This document shows, in pieces, positions 1 through 27,599 of a stretch of DNA of 64,000 nucleotides. The notes beneath the pieces are model-generated. The model made no database searches and was not told the origin of the DNA. It saw only the letters and a list, made by a program, of their open reading frames with translations. The translations under genes and the position numbers were made by a program. Origin of the DNA: Prunella strophiata (taxonomy: Eukaryota > Chordata > Aves > Passeriformes > Prunellidae); contig JAZBQD010000013.1 in NCBI GenBank assembly GCA_036583965.1, positions 10,104,763 to 10,168,762 on the forward strand, written 5' to 3'. Numbering within the stretch: position 1 is the stretch's first letter; each line of letters begins with the position of its first letter.

Positions 1-288
1 CCGTGCATAAAGCAAGGCTGTAAAATCAATCCAATGATTTTATTACCAGTTTTCCACTGGTTTTACTCCTGGTTCCTCTGAGCAAAACTCTGCTGCACCC
101 TCTAAGCAAAGAGCCAGCACTGCTGGTGGTTATTCCTTCTTCAAGATTTGCCCACCCAGATTGGCTCAGCTGGGCTGGGGAGGGAGATTTGGAGCCAGAG
201 TTTCCCCCATGCTTCTCTCCCCACAGCTCCAACAAGAACATGCTGCAGCTTCCAAGCAAATGGATAATTCCAACCCCGGGCATAATTA

Positions 289-15407
<15,119 letters not shown>

Positions 15408-18400
15408 CGCCGGCCAGCCCGGCCACCAGCTTGGGGACACCAGTGCCCTGCTGACTGTCACCAAGGCCACCCCGCAGGGACTGCAGCCACTCTGCTCCCA
15501 GGTGCCAATGAGGAAGTGGAGATTCCAGCCAGGCTGTAAGGAAAAAACAACAAAATCCCTGAAAATCACGCTGGGGAAGGTTTGTTTGTGGGGTTTTTAA
15601 GAGGGTTTGGAGCAGGAATGTCACTTTAGTGTGGATGTTGAGATGCAGGAGGCTCCAGTCACCTCCTTCCCATGGGGGCAGCACAGCCTGGATGTAATTA
15701 ATGAATCCCCAACCTCACATTAATTATGAGGCTTCAGAGCCAGGAGGGAAGAGGAGGATCCATTCCAGAGAAACAGCTGCAAAGAAGGAAACTTTCTCCC
15801 CAAATTCCAGCATGCCTCACTGTGCTTTCCCACACCACATTCCCTCTGGAAAAAAAAAAAAAAAAAAACAAAACCAAAAACCTCTTTCTTTCCCATTTTG
15901 GTTTACTGAAGTTTATGCCAAGTAGATCCAGGAAGGAAAACACAGCAGCAGGACTCAAACAGGAGGGTCTGTCCACTCCTCTCCTAAGGTTCATCCAGAG
16001 AGAGTTCTTCAAACCCTTCTCCTTAAAATACCAATGGATGTTGAATCCACAGCCTGATTGTTGCTTTATTCCCATTTCTGGACGGGGTTTTGCCCCTCCA
16101 CCCACTGCTCCTACTCAGTGCAGGGAGATGGGGATGGATGGATCTGTTCATCCATCACCTCTTCTTAGGGAAAACCAGGGATTTGATAGACTTGACCTGC
16201 AGCAGAATTTAAAAATTCACCAAAAACCCCTCTGCAGAGCCCAGCCATGGACAATGAGGCTGCTCCCAGCCCATGGATCATTCACCTTCCCATCCTGCTG
16301 CCCTGGGATTCATCCCTGCCTGGAAGGGACCTCTCAGTTCCCCTCATCCCACCAGGTCCCAAAAGCAGCATCCCAGCAGGACCAGAGCTCTGCCCAAACT
16401 GGTAAATGAACCTTTGTAGGGCACAAAGCAACTCCAGCAAAACTCCAGCAGAAAAACTGGGGAGATTAGTCCAAGGAAATGATGGAAAACAGGAGCTTGC
16501 AAAACTGCCCCAGCTCCAAGCCAGGAAAAAACACCCAACTTTCCCCCCCCCAAAAAAAAAGGAAAAAAATGCTCTGCAAGGTTTCTCATCACTCCCTGAG
16601 GAGTCAGTGGAGGCTTGAGGCTCACCTTGGCTTCATGGAAAACTTGGGGAGGCAAAAAAGTATTTTTGGAAAAGCAGGAGAAGTGAAGCACGTGGGTAAT
16701 TAGTGCTCTGCTGGTTCACACAGCACCTGTTCCTGTGCCAAAGCAGGAGGCTCCAATTAACAAGGTCACTTAACGAAGGAAATTGTTCATTTAAGTCCCC
16801 CCCCACCTCCACAATCCGCACTGCAGCACGGAATTCCTGCTGGGAATGAAAGATCCCACAGGGTCCTGGGGTGGGCACAGGGAGCAAGGGCAGCACCACG
16901 GTGCCACCACCCTTTTTTGGGGAGATGCAGGTGGGCAAGGGACTGTCCCCAAGGTCACACGGGGCAGGAATGTCCACCCCAACCCTGCAACTGGGGGGGA
17001 AAGGGGGAAATCTCTGGTTTTTCCTAGCAAAGAGGGCTCAGGAAGGAAAACTCTTTTCCCCAGCTGGAACTTTGTGCTCAGAAGGAGGCCATGAGTGTTG
17101 TGTTCTGCTTTGCTGAGGGTGGAGCAGAGCCTGAGCTGGCTCCTGGAGGAATACACAATCCCTTTCTCCACCTATAAATAATAGATTTGGAAAATCTACT
17201 TTGCATTACTTCCAGCAACTACCCCCGCTTGCCCTAATGCTTCTTCCAGCGTTTTTAGCACATGGGAAAGAACAAAACAACGGCTCAGGGTGGCTTTTCC
17301 ACCCCCCCTCTGCCAAATCCTGGCTCCCGAGCAGCAGGATGTGGCCATCCAAGCGGGGATCGATGGGCTGCAGCAGCATTTCCTTAATGAAATGCAAATA
17401 TCCCAAGCTAGGAGGGTGCCAGGACCTTCCAGGGTTTGGCTGACCCCGAAGGGTCCCGGAGCCTGCTGCCCTGGTGCGGGTGGGGATGGCAGGAGCTGGC
17501 TGATCCCGAGGTTTTCCGGAGGGATGCTGGCGGCTCCCGTCGGCGCCGAGGTGGCACGTCCCGGGCAGAGCCAGGAATAGCAGCGAGGTCTTAATTTCTG
17601 CCCTTAAGGAAGGGCCACATGACTCCAATCACGCCGCTCCATTACTCCTGTGCGACGGAGCCCGTGCGCTTGGGCATGCTTTAATAAAAGGGGATTGAAC
17701 TCCTCCCGTGGAGCCTCTGCCGGCTCGTGGGACCCCCTCCAGCACCCAAAATCCCGCAGTGCCAGGAGCCAGCAGGTCCCAGCAGCCGTGGGAGGGCTGG
17801 AAAGGCAGCGGGATGCCCACGGAGTGAGCCCAGCCCACCCCAGGGCGCTGCAGGGCACGGAGCCACCCCCAGCTCTGGACGCCTGCAGGGAGCCCAGCAC
17901 AAAGGGCTGCCCCCAAGGCACCCCTGGAGCCACCTGGGGATGCCAAACCAGGGGGGGAAGAGAGAAAATTCCATCTTTTCCAGGGTGAGGGTGAGGTTTT
18001 TCCAGCGAGCTCCACACTTGCCAGCTGATGCCTGCAGAGATTGTCTCCAGCAGCAGACACTGACACAGGCAACCTATTTCTCCCTCCAGCCTCCTGAGCT
18101 CTGCAATGCAGCTTTCTTAAATATTGAATAAGTCTGCTGCTCTCACCACCTGCCAGTGCCAATGATGAGGTAATTTTTCCATTGACAAAGCCTGATGTGA
18201 TTAATCCGGGTGGAAAAATGCAGATTTTGGGCATCATCCACTCACCTGGAACACTGAGCAGCAGCCAGACCCCAACCAAGCAACCCAAGCTGCTGCTCTG
18301 GTGCCAAGTGGGAGATCATTGGGTGTCATCAGCAAGCAGCAGGTCTGGAAGTGGAATGGATCCAAGCTGGTTCTCTGTTGGGATGGTGGGGTTTGCACGT

Positions 18401-21400
18401 TGGCACCACAGCGGGTTTTTGCTCCACAGCTGGAGCCAGGGATGGAAAAATAGGGGATGAGGATGGAAGTGCCTGATGGGGCTCATTTTGGGGTGACAAG
18501 GACCCAGGGAGCAGTGTGAGGAGCAAATGCCAAAGCTGGGATGAGCCAGGGTGTGGAATTGTGCCCTCACCACTCAGGGCACACATCCCAAAACTCCAAG
18601 AGTGGCTGGAAACCCCTCCCAGAGATATTTCCAGGCATCTCCCAAGTCCATCAGCACCAGCTGATGCCCTGCTCCATGCCTGGCACCCAGGAAGGGCTGC
18701 AAACCACAGGGAATTCCAAATCCTGCCCAGATACTTGGCACAGACACCACACCCCACGTCCAGGCTCATCCTTTCCCAGGAAAAGGAGTTTTCCCACTGC
18801 ACACCCCACACCATTCCCTGTGCAACACCTTCATGGCTCCAGGGACAGGCAGCAGGTCCTCACTGTCCTCTGGCTCCAGGCAGGATTTGGTACTGCTGGA
18901 TTTACCTGCAGAGGGGTGGGAAAAGGGAAAACATCCCCCAAAACACCTGCAGGAGGTGATCAGGGAGGGGCAGGAGGGCAGCCCAGCCCCGGAGGGTCCC
19001 ACACACCCAAACCCCGACATTCTGTCACTTGTCTCATCCCACGTGCAAATTCTTTTAGAAAGTTCGGGCAAAATTGGGCAAGCTGCCCAAAGGAGGGCGC
19101 TCAGGGAGCAGCCCACGGCCCCGGCTCTGCCGGGAAAGCAGGAGGGAGGGAGCAGAGCTCAGCTGGCTGGAAGCTGCTGGGGCTGGAGCTCCTCCAGGAC
19201 ACCTGGACAAGGGACAGGACAACCCCAGAGGGTGTCACCCCAGGTGACACAGCCGTGGCAGCACATTCTCTGTGTTCTCACATCCTCCAACAGCCACGGG
19301 GTGGGATCAGAGCCTTGGCTGCCCCACGGGGGCTGGGGGCTCCTGGGAATGCAGCTTTTGGGAAGGACACAGAGCCAGCCCTGGGGTCACCTCATCCTTC
19401 AGCCCCACACCAATCAGCAGCCCCACAACCTCCCAGCTCAGTGTGGTGCTAATTAGTTAATTAAAGCTCAGTGTGACAGCCACAGTCCACAGGTGACAGT
19501 GACAGACCAGAGACAGGGAAAGCAAAGAGATGCTTCCAGTGCCCTCCAGTTAAATCCACACCACAGCCTCTGGGTCTTTGGGAACACCAACTCCTTTTGG
19601 CCTGGCTAATGGCACTGCTGCCTTTAAATTCCCACAGGGGGCTGAGAACTGCCTTTATTGCACTCCCCCTGAATTCCCAGCTCCAGACAAAGCTGCGTCC
19701 CAAGGCAGCTGAGCAGCAGCTCAGTCAATTTTATTTAAGCAGCACGTTGACATTTCCTCCAGCAGCTCCCTCTCAAACCAAACACTGCTAGGATGCTGTC
19801 ACAAGGATTTACTCCCCTTGATTAATTACAGGAAACAGAATGGCAAAAAAAAAAAAAAAAAATTAAATAACCCACTCCTGGGTGTATCCAACTCTCCCGG
19901 GGCTGCCCGAGGGGCAGATCCAGGTGAGATCTGAGCCCACCCCGCTGCTGCCACCGCTCCTCAGGAGCTGCTTAGCAACCAAAGATCCCTGCACGGCTCG
20001 GGCACAGGGAGCCGGCGTCGCACCCTCGCTGCCAGGGACGGGGAGCGTGGCCAGAGCCACCAGAATTCCAGCAGGGACCCAGCGCTGTCCCCTCACACAG
20101 CGACAGTGCGGCCCGGAGGGTCAGCGCCGGGCAAAGGCTGGGAAGCAGCAGCCGGGTGAGCTCGGAGGTGGCAGGTCCTGCTCGCTGCCAGGAGAGGGTG
20201 GCAGTCCCCGCAAGGTGTCCCGGGGAGGGTGGAGGGCAGCGGTGTCACCTCTCGGGAGCAACAGAGGGGGTGGCACCGCCAGGCTGGGGCACAGGAGCCA
20301 CAGTGGGCACAGTGGGACCCCTCAGCACCGCAGTGTGACTGTCCCCGAGGGCCACGGGCACAGAGGAGCACGCAGCTCAGGGTCTGCAGCAGCCTGGCAC
20401 GCTCCGGGCTCCCAGTTCCCCCAGTTCTCTCTCCCCACACCGCTCCATACCTGGTGTCACGGAGCCAGCTGTGTCCCCACCAGCGGCACCCCGGATCCCG
20501 AGCGCCTGGGGATCCGAATTGCTGCAATTCCGAAGGGAATTGCTGCCCCCAGCACGGGAACCTCGATGGAGCAGCGCGGCCTCGCCCGCAGCCACTCCCG
20601 GCCTGAGCAAGGCGGGGAATTCAGCAGCCCGGCCTCGGGAAGCGGAGCCCCCTCCCTCCTTTCCTTCCTCCCCTCCCAGCCGCTGAGGGCTGGGCTGGCA
20701 CCACCTGGAGCGGTTCATTAGCATCAGCGCTAATTGGCACCGACTGCAGTGGCGGCGTCACCGGGCTGCGGAGGGCACCGAGCCGGGGCCACCAGCGAGC
20801 TGGCCCCGGGGTCACCGCTGCTGCCACCGGGGGGACACGGGGAACGGGCTCCTTGCCATCCCCCGCGACAAAAAGTCCCTCCAAACTCGCACACAAAGCC
20901 AGGATGAGCCCCCGCAGCAGTTTTTCCTCCTCCTCGCCCTTTCCAAAGCTGGGAATGCCCCGCAATGGGCTCAGGGATGTCACCCTCGCTGACAAAGCGG
21001 GATCCGCACCTAAAACAAAACCTTTGAAAGCCGCAGGAGCGCAAAGGGGAATCTGTGAGGAGCAGGAGCGGAGCCGGAGCCCGGGTTTGCAGCCAGGGGC
21101 TGGCTGGCACTCGCCGGTGCCACCCTGCAGGTGACGGCCAGCAGCTCCCAGCGCTGCCCGGGGCTGGCACAGCGACCCCCGGGCCGCGAGTGGGGCTGAG
21201 CCCTCCGCAGGAATCCCTGAGGCACGTCTGAGTCAGCCCTCCGGCAGCAGCTCGCTGAATCCCTCCCGGATGAATGATGCATCATCAAACAGAGCCCAGT
21301 GTCACAACATTAACAATATTTATTTCCAGGCTAAGCTGCAGCCTGGGCTTTTGATACCAGTAATTAAAGCAAATGGTTCGTCTGTTCTCGTCTCTGCATC

Positions 21401-22059
21401 CCTGGAGCCAACTGGCCGTGTTTGGATGCTTTTTTTTTTTTTTTTTTGGTTTTGGGGTTTTTTTCTTGCAACCTCATGGGAAGAGGGGGATCAGGCTGAT
21501 CCACACACATTGCCAGGATCCCGGGAGGAGCGTGGCATGGCCCGAGCCCGGAGCAGAGGCACGGCCGGGGCAGCTGCCTTGGCTCAGAGCAGGGAAATGA
21601 AGGAGTGCTCATCACCACACAAAGACAAATTGCTGCTCCAGCTTATAACCAGGATTATTAGAAAGACACCAGCAAGAGACATAATCAGGTGCCTTTTCTG
21701 GAAGAAGCCATCCCTGGGAGCGACAGCTTCCAGCAGCCTCAGCCTCATTCCCGAGGTGGTTTTGCCTCCTGGAGGTTCCAGGCTACTCCAGGAGGGTTTT
21801 TGATGCCGTTTGCATGGCTTTGGTCCATCCTGGGAAACGAGCAGCACCTGCCAGAGCCCGCGGGCCACGCTGAGCCGGGCAGGGATGCCCTTGCAGAGCC
21901 CCCAAAAGGGAGCAGAGCGCCCCAAAATGTCCCAGCAGCAGGGTCAGGGCGCTCCCCACATCCCCCCGCTGCCAGGACTCTGGGAAGGGGCTCAGCCTTG
22001 GTGCCACCGCAGCTCCCTCCGGGAACGGGGAAAAAATCCAATTTTGGGGGCTTCAACCC
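15408..22059. other. RPH3A 5' region, mostly unannotatable
   Basis: Probably a long 5' intron if the CpG island at 22 kb is the promoter. I see no coding exon. Small islands that look like regulatory DNA are an octamer ATGCAAAT at 17392-17399 and an AT-rich stretch with TAATTA and forkhead-like words at about 21.26-21.38 kb. Moderate CpG enrichment at about 20.0-20.9 kb. Confidence 0.5.
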
Positions 22060-22640
22060 CCGCAAATGCCCAACACGCTTCAAAGTTGCCCGCACACGGC
22101 CGAGACGAGCAGCAGCACCCAGAGCCTCGCCCCGGCCGCAGCCAGGGGCGCTGCCAGCCCCGCGCCCCGCCGGGGGACCCGCTCCGCCGCTGCCACCGGG
22201 CACCCACGGGCGACACACCGCGGCCGGGGGTGCCACCAACCACCCGCACCCTCCGGGATGCCGCAACTTTCGAGAGCGGGTGCGGGGGAGAGCAACACCC
22301 CCGGCCGAGCATCCCGACCCCCCAGAGCCGCATCCCGCTCCCTGCGGAGCCCGCGGCACCTCCTGAGACCCCCCCCCGCTCCGCTGCGGCGCCGGGGGAC
22401 CCCTGATCCCCCCTTACCTGGGCCGGGGTCCCGGGGTTTGGGGTCCCGGGGTTGGGGGTCCCGGGGCCGCTCCCCCGCGCTGGCGCTGCGCGGCTCCGGC
22501 CGGCAGCACTGCGGACGGCGCGGGGCGGCGCGGGGAGGGGACACGGGAGGGGACACGGGAGGGGACACGGGAGGGGACACGGGAGGGGACACGGGAGGGG
22601 ACACGGCCGGGGCCGCCCCCCTCCCGTGCGCAGCCGCTCG
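22060..22640 (-). promoter_or_regulatory. CpG island, putative RPH3A promoter and 5' exon
   Basis: A dense CpG, GC-rich block 6.7 kb upstream of the RPH3A start codon. On the minus strand it holds CCCAG|GTAAGG, a consensus splice donor with the exon ending at 22418. A CpG island followed by a donor, upstream of a gene known to have non-coding 5' exons in mammals, suggests its promoter and first exon. No transcript evidence is available; the exon's 5' end cannot be placed. Confidence 0.45.
22535..22607. repeat. 12-bp G-rich tandem repeat, 6 copies
   Basis: GGGGACACGGGA repeated at the edge of the CpG island. Regular runs of three to four G make it capable of G-quadruplex folding on the plus strand. 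Confidence 0.93.
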
Positions 22641-22785
22641 GGCCCCTCTGGCACTGCCCCCGGCTTGGGGGGTGACGGCAGCGGGACCCCCCTGTGCTCG
22701 TCCTGTCCCCCAGCCCATCCCCTCTGCGTGTCTCCTCCGTTCATCCTCCTCCCCAGCCCTCTGCCACCCTCATCTTCCATCCCTC

Positions 22786-22856
22786 TTTTATCCCATCCCA
22801 TTCCCATTTTATCCCATCCCATTTTATCCCATCCCATCCCATCCCAATCCCATCCT
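22786..22856. repeat. ATCCC-type short tandem repeat
   Basis: CATCCCATTTTATCC and ATCCC units in tandem, purine/pyrimidine-asymmetric, 180 bp from the 12-bp G-rich array. Confidence 0.85.
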
Positions 22857-22970
22857 GGTTCTCTCTCCCCCTGCAGAGCTGCCCCCAGCTCTGGGATCCC
22901 AGCACAGGCAGCCCCCCTGGAGCTGCTGGAGTGACTCCAGAGGGACACAAAGAGGCTCCCGAGGATGGAG

Positions 22971-23300
22971 CCAGGCTGGGAGAGCTGGGAATGTTCATCT
23001 GGAGAGGAGAAGGATCCAGGGAGAGCTCAGAGCCCCTTCCAGTGCCTCAAGGGGCTCCAGGAGAGCTGGGACAAGGGATGGAGGGACAGGACACAGGGAA
23101 TGGCTTCCCACGGGCCAGAGGGCAGGGATGGATGGGATTTTGGGGAGGAATTCTTCCCTGTGAGGCCCTCGGTGCCCAGAGCAGCTGTGGCTGCCCCTGG
23201 ATCCCTGGAAGTGTCCAAGGACAGGGCTTGGAGCAATCTGGGATGGTGGAAGGAGTCCCTGCCCATGGCAGGAGGTGGAATGGGATGAGCTTTAAGATCC
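22971..23300 (+). mobile_element. CR1 LINE 3' fragment
   Basis: About 330 bp of CR1 including GAGGAATTCTTCCCTGTGAG, TGGAAGTGTCCAAGGACAGG, GCTTGGAGCAATCTGGGATG and GATGAGCTTTAAG. One of the longer and better preserved copies. Confidence 0.9.
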
Positions 23301-24024
23301 CACACCCTCCCCACCTGCAGCATCCCCCAAAAGCTGTGGGAGCTGCTGCCTCTCCCAGATTCCTGCAGATCCCACAGCCTGGCAGCCCTTCCCAAGTCCT
23401 GGAGACCTCCAGGCAGGAGCCAGGACCACGCTGCCTCGGGCCAAGACCTTGGAGGAGCAGAGTTCCTCATTCCTCCAGCTGGATTGCACCACTTCCCCAT
23501 AAAAGGTTTTTCCCCATCTGCAAGTAAAAACCTGGGTTTGGGGGCATTTAAACAGAAATCCCTGAAGAGAGAAATCCTTGAAGGATGGAGCTTTTCCTGC
23601 CTTCAGCCAGACAAGGATTGCAGCACTGAAGGCTGAGTGTTGATTGGCATCAGCTGGATCCTTGATGGACGTTTTCTTCTCTTCCAGGCCCAACTCTGTG
23701 TTTTTATTTAGCAAAAGAATTGCCTCACTTATGCAAAATACTCGGAGAGAGCAGCACGGGGATTTTCAAGCTGATCTGTCTTGACACCTTCCTTGGAGAT
23801 TCACAAAAAGCAGCAGCAATTTGAAAATCAGATCTAAAAGTGGCTTTTCAGAAAGGAAACAAAGCAACACCTGCACTTGTCTGTTCTAAATCCCTGGCAC
23901 TTCCACCCTCCTTTTTTTAGCCCCTCTTCAAAAATAAAAAGAGCCAGTTGGAATTTTTTCTGTGGAATTGGAAGTACAGTTTGGCAGTCTGGCAGATCCT
24001 CCAGCAGATCAAAGCAGGGAGGGC

Positions 24025-24243
24025 TTTATATTTATTTATCTATTCATTTTTATATTCATTTATACATTCATTCATTTATACATTCATTTACATATTTATG
24101 TACATATATATATATTGATTTATATATTTATTTTTATATTATTTTTGTATTCATTTATATATTCATTTATATATTTATTTATATATTTATTTTTATATAA
24201 ATTTTTAAAATTCATTTATATATTCATTTATATATTTATTTCC
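24025..24243. repeat. AT-rich microsatellite
   Basis: Imperfect TTTATATATTCA and TATTTATT repeats over 220 bp, almost without G or C, in an otherwise GC-moderate region. Confidence 0.92.
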
Positions 24244-25239
24244 TCTCTGCTTTGTCTTCATGCTCACTGCCCCTTTGGTTCTCCAGGAACTGCTGTTTCC
24301 CTTGGGATCTGACTGAGCATTTTTCATTTGGGAGCACTTTTCACTCCTGTAAATCACTGAGCTGCTTCCCCCCTGAGCTGGCCTGGCCTCCAGGATCTCC
24401 CTGGAATGTGACAAGGACTTCAACTCATCCTGGGCATGTGCTGCCCATCACACCCAACAAGGGTTTGAGAGGGATTTCCTTCTTGGAAACACAAGAAAAT
24501 GGGAAAGGATCCACAATCCAGCACCCCAAACCCAGCCCCAGCCTCCCAGAGCAGCTCCTCGCTGGGAATGACTCCTGGGAAAGAACAGGGAGGAGAAAAG
24601 AGCAGGAGGAGAATGGAGAAGGAGTGATGGGAGCAGCAGGAGCTGAATCCAGTGAGGTTGTCCCAGAACTTTGGGCATCACAGAGTTTGCATCTCCTTTT
24701 TTCCAGGAGAGAAAACCCAAGATTTAGGCTGGAGCAGGAGGGAACCATGGCTGGGATTCTCCCTTGGGACCTGTGAGGGACAGAGCTGGATCCCCCCGTT
24801 CCATCAACACCTCCAACCCTTCCAGGCCACCCTGAAAAAACACCAAACCAGGCACAAGGCAGAGGAGACATCCTTGATTCATCCCCCCAGTGAAAGTGCT
24901 GGGATAAAAAAAAAAAATCAAACCACTAAAAGAAAATAATTTTCCCCCCTTGTCCCTTGGCTGCGGTGGTGCAGCTGCTCCAAGGGCTGGGGAAGGGATT
25001 TTCTCCTCTGGAGACACCAAGGAGGAGCAGCACCTTGGGAGGGTTCCAGGAGGTTTTTCACCACCCCCTGTGCCTCCCCCCAGCCTGTCAGTCCCCTGCT
25101 CCCAACCTGCCAGGGATGCCAGGGAGATTCTGCAGCGAGGCAGCTCCACCAGCCCACCCTGCTCCCCCCGGGTGAAAATTCCCCCACAGGGACCCCAAAC
25201 CCCTCAGCAGCACCCCCAAGTCCCCTCCCCGTGGTGGCA

Positions 25240-25520
25240 CAGGCAGGATCAGAGCCCTGAGCTCAGCAGGCCCAGCTCATTACACCCTTTTAATGAGCTC
25301 TGGGCTGGTTCTACATCCATTTCCCATTCCTGATAACGCCCTGCCCTATAAAACTGCACTGTTATCCTTGCTGAGGTGAGGGGAAGAATACATTTCCTAA
25401 CAGACTGCCTGCATTAATTTTGCAGTAAATGCCATCAAAGATTTAATCTCCAGCTCCTCTTTTGTTAATGGGATTAGGAGAACTTATTTACTGATTTAAT
25501 TAATTGGCCTGTCTTGCACT
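25240..25520. promoter_or_regulatory. AT-rich, possibly conserved non-coding element
   Basis: A low-repeat, AT-rich stretch with TAATTAATT, TTTAATGAGCTC and TTGTTAATGGGATTA words, in contrast to the GC-rich flanks. Homeodomain-type sites are dense. The call is by composition only. Confidence 0.25.
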
Positions 25521-25900
25521 CAGCTGAAGGCAGCAGCCCAGAACCTTCCTGGGTTTGGGGCTGAGGAGAGCTGGGTGTGGAGGCTGCAAGGAGCACGTAC
25601 CTGTGAGCCTTAAATAATTGAAATTCCTCCTGACAGTGCATTAAAAACAGGGGAGGAAGGAGCTTTCTCTTCAGCTTTATCTCCCCTCCCACCCCTCAAC
25701 GAGGAGCATCAGCTTTGCCAAACCATTGCTGAAATATTCCATGGATAAATTCCATAACCCTCCAGAGTGAGGCACCCCCAGAGCTGCTCCTGCTGCATCC
25801 TGGCCAAACACAGGGATTTATCCATTTATACACCTCTTATCCCTCTGAAACCTGCAGGGATGGTGCTGGGAGGGTCCTGAGCTGCAAACCTGCACCCCTG

Positions 25901-26515
25901 ACACCTCTCATGGTTTAATTTAGGGGAGCAGCACCCCCAGCACCTCTCATGGTTTAATTTGGGGGAGCAGCACCCCAAACACCTCTCCATGGTTTAATTT
26001 GGGGGAGCAGCACCCCAAACACCTCTCATGGTTTAATTTGGGGGAGCAGCACCCCCAGCACCTCTCATGGTTTAATTTGGGGGAGCAGCACCCCCAGCAC
26101 CTCTCCATGGTTTTATTTAGGGGAGCAGCACCCCCAGCACCTCTCCATGGTTTAATTTAGGGGAGAATCACCCCCAGCACCTCTCATGGTTTAATTTGGG
26201 GGAGCAGCACCCCCGACACCTCTCCATGTTTTTATTTAGGGGAGCAGCACCCCCGACACCTCTCCATGTTTTTATTTAGGGGAGCAGCACCCCCGACACC
26301 TCTCCATGTTTTTATTTAGGGGAGCAGCACCCCCAGCACCTCTCACGGTTTCATTTGGGGGAGCAGCACCCCCGGCACCTCTCCATGGTTTAATTTAGGG
26401 GAGCAGCACCCCCGGCACCTCTCCATGATTTAATTTAGGGGAGCAGCACCCCCAGCACCTCTCACGGTTTCATTTGGGGGAGCAGCACCCCCGGCACCTC
26501 TCCCGTGGCCTTTAT
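25901..26515. repeat. 39-bp minisatellite, about 15 copies
   Basis: Units of CACCTCTCATGGTTTAATTT plus GGGGGAGCAGCACCCCCAG, with variants (CATGTTTTTATTTA, CACGGTTTCATTT). It abuts the CpG-rich segment beginning at 26,520; the last unit degenerates into it. Confidence 0.95.
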
Positions 26516-26519
26516 TTAG

Positions 26520-27240
26520 GTCACCCTGTGCTCGGCGGCCCCGCTCGCAGCGGGGGAGGTTGGACTTCACACTCCTGCTCCCGGAGCTGCTTTTCTAGGT
26601 CACCAACCCACAGCGGTGGTTTAAAATAGAGCCTCTGCACTTGCCATTCCCACGGCCGGGGGCTGCTGCCGTGCCCGGGCTGTGGCAGCCGCCAGCCGGA
26701 GGGAAGCGATAGGGACAGGGCGGCTCTGGCTGCCGGGGGGCAGCGCTGCACCCCCAAAACTGCCAGGGCAGGGTGGGCAGGGCAGGATGAGCCCGCACAG
26801 GGCTCACGGGGAGATGCTGCTGTCCCCAAGCCCTCTGTGGCTTTGGTGGCACCTCCGCGCCCCAGCCGCCGGCCACAATCCCCCCAGTGGCAGATTCGAT
26901 CTAAAGAGATCCCAGCGCCCAGCTCAGGCGGATTTTTGATCCATCTGCACCGATGCCCAGCTCAGGCCGTGCCCAGGCTGCGCGGAAAGCTGGCAGCGCG
27001 CTCCCGCGGGCGGCTCCTGCGTGCGGCAGGGAAGCATCGCCGCGCTCTGCCCTCGCTCCCAAATGGAAATTTTACACTGCGAAAGAAAAGCCCGGCTCGG
27101 CAGGTGTCTGCTGCCTCCCCAGCCCGGCTCCAAGAATATCCTGCTCTTGTGCCAGCGCTCGGAGGAGGGATTCAGCTGGGGCTCCCCCGCCCCTTCCCAG
27201 CCGGAGCATCGCGCACGGATCTCAGCGAGGGGACAGAGGC
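26520..27240. promoter_or_regulatory. CpG-rich segment, possible second promoter
   Basis: Raised CpG and GC content relative to both flanks, immediately after a 39-bp minisatellite. No conserved protein is seen in any frame. It could be an alternative RPH3A promoter or simply a GC-rich intergenic patch. Confidence 0.25.
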
Positions 27241-27429
27241 TGTGGGGATGGATGGCAGTGCCAGCTCCCCATGTGCCAGCACTGCTGGGACCAGCCCAGA
27301 TGGAATTCATCATCTCCTGGTCTTTCCAGCCCGTTGTTATCCCGTCCAGACACTCCCTGGCAGCACACGGTGGGATTTGGGGTTATTTGTTGTTATTTCT
27401 CTTTTCCCACACCCTGGGCATTCTGCTGT

Positions 27430-27592
27430 GCCCCTGCTTTCCCAGAGAATCTGGGGCTGCTCCATCCCTGGAAGTGTCCAAGGCCAGGCTGGAGCACCCT
27501 GGGATTAAAAAAAAAAAAGTTAAAAAAAGAAGTGTACCATGAGCTTTATGGTCCTTCCAACCCAAACTGTTCTGGGATTCCATGAAAATGTC
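27430..27592 (+). mobile_element. CR1 LINE 3' fragment with internal A-rich insertion
   Basis: TGGAAGTGTCCAAGGCCAGG, then a 40-bp A-rich stretch in place of the usual GTCCCTGCCCATGG segment, then GGTCCTTCCAACCCAAACTG. Confidence 0.8.
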
Positions 27593-27599
27593 ACTTCCC

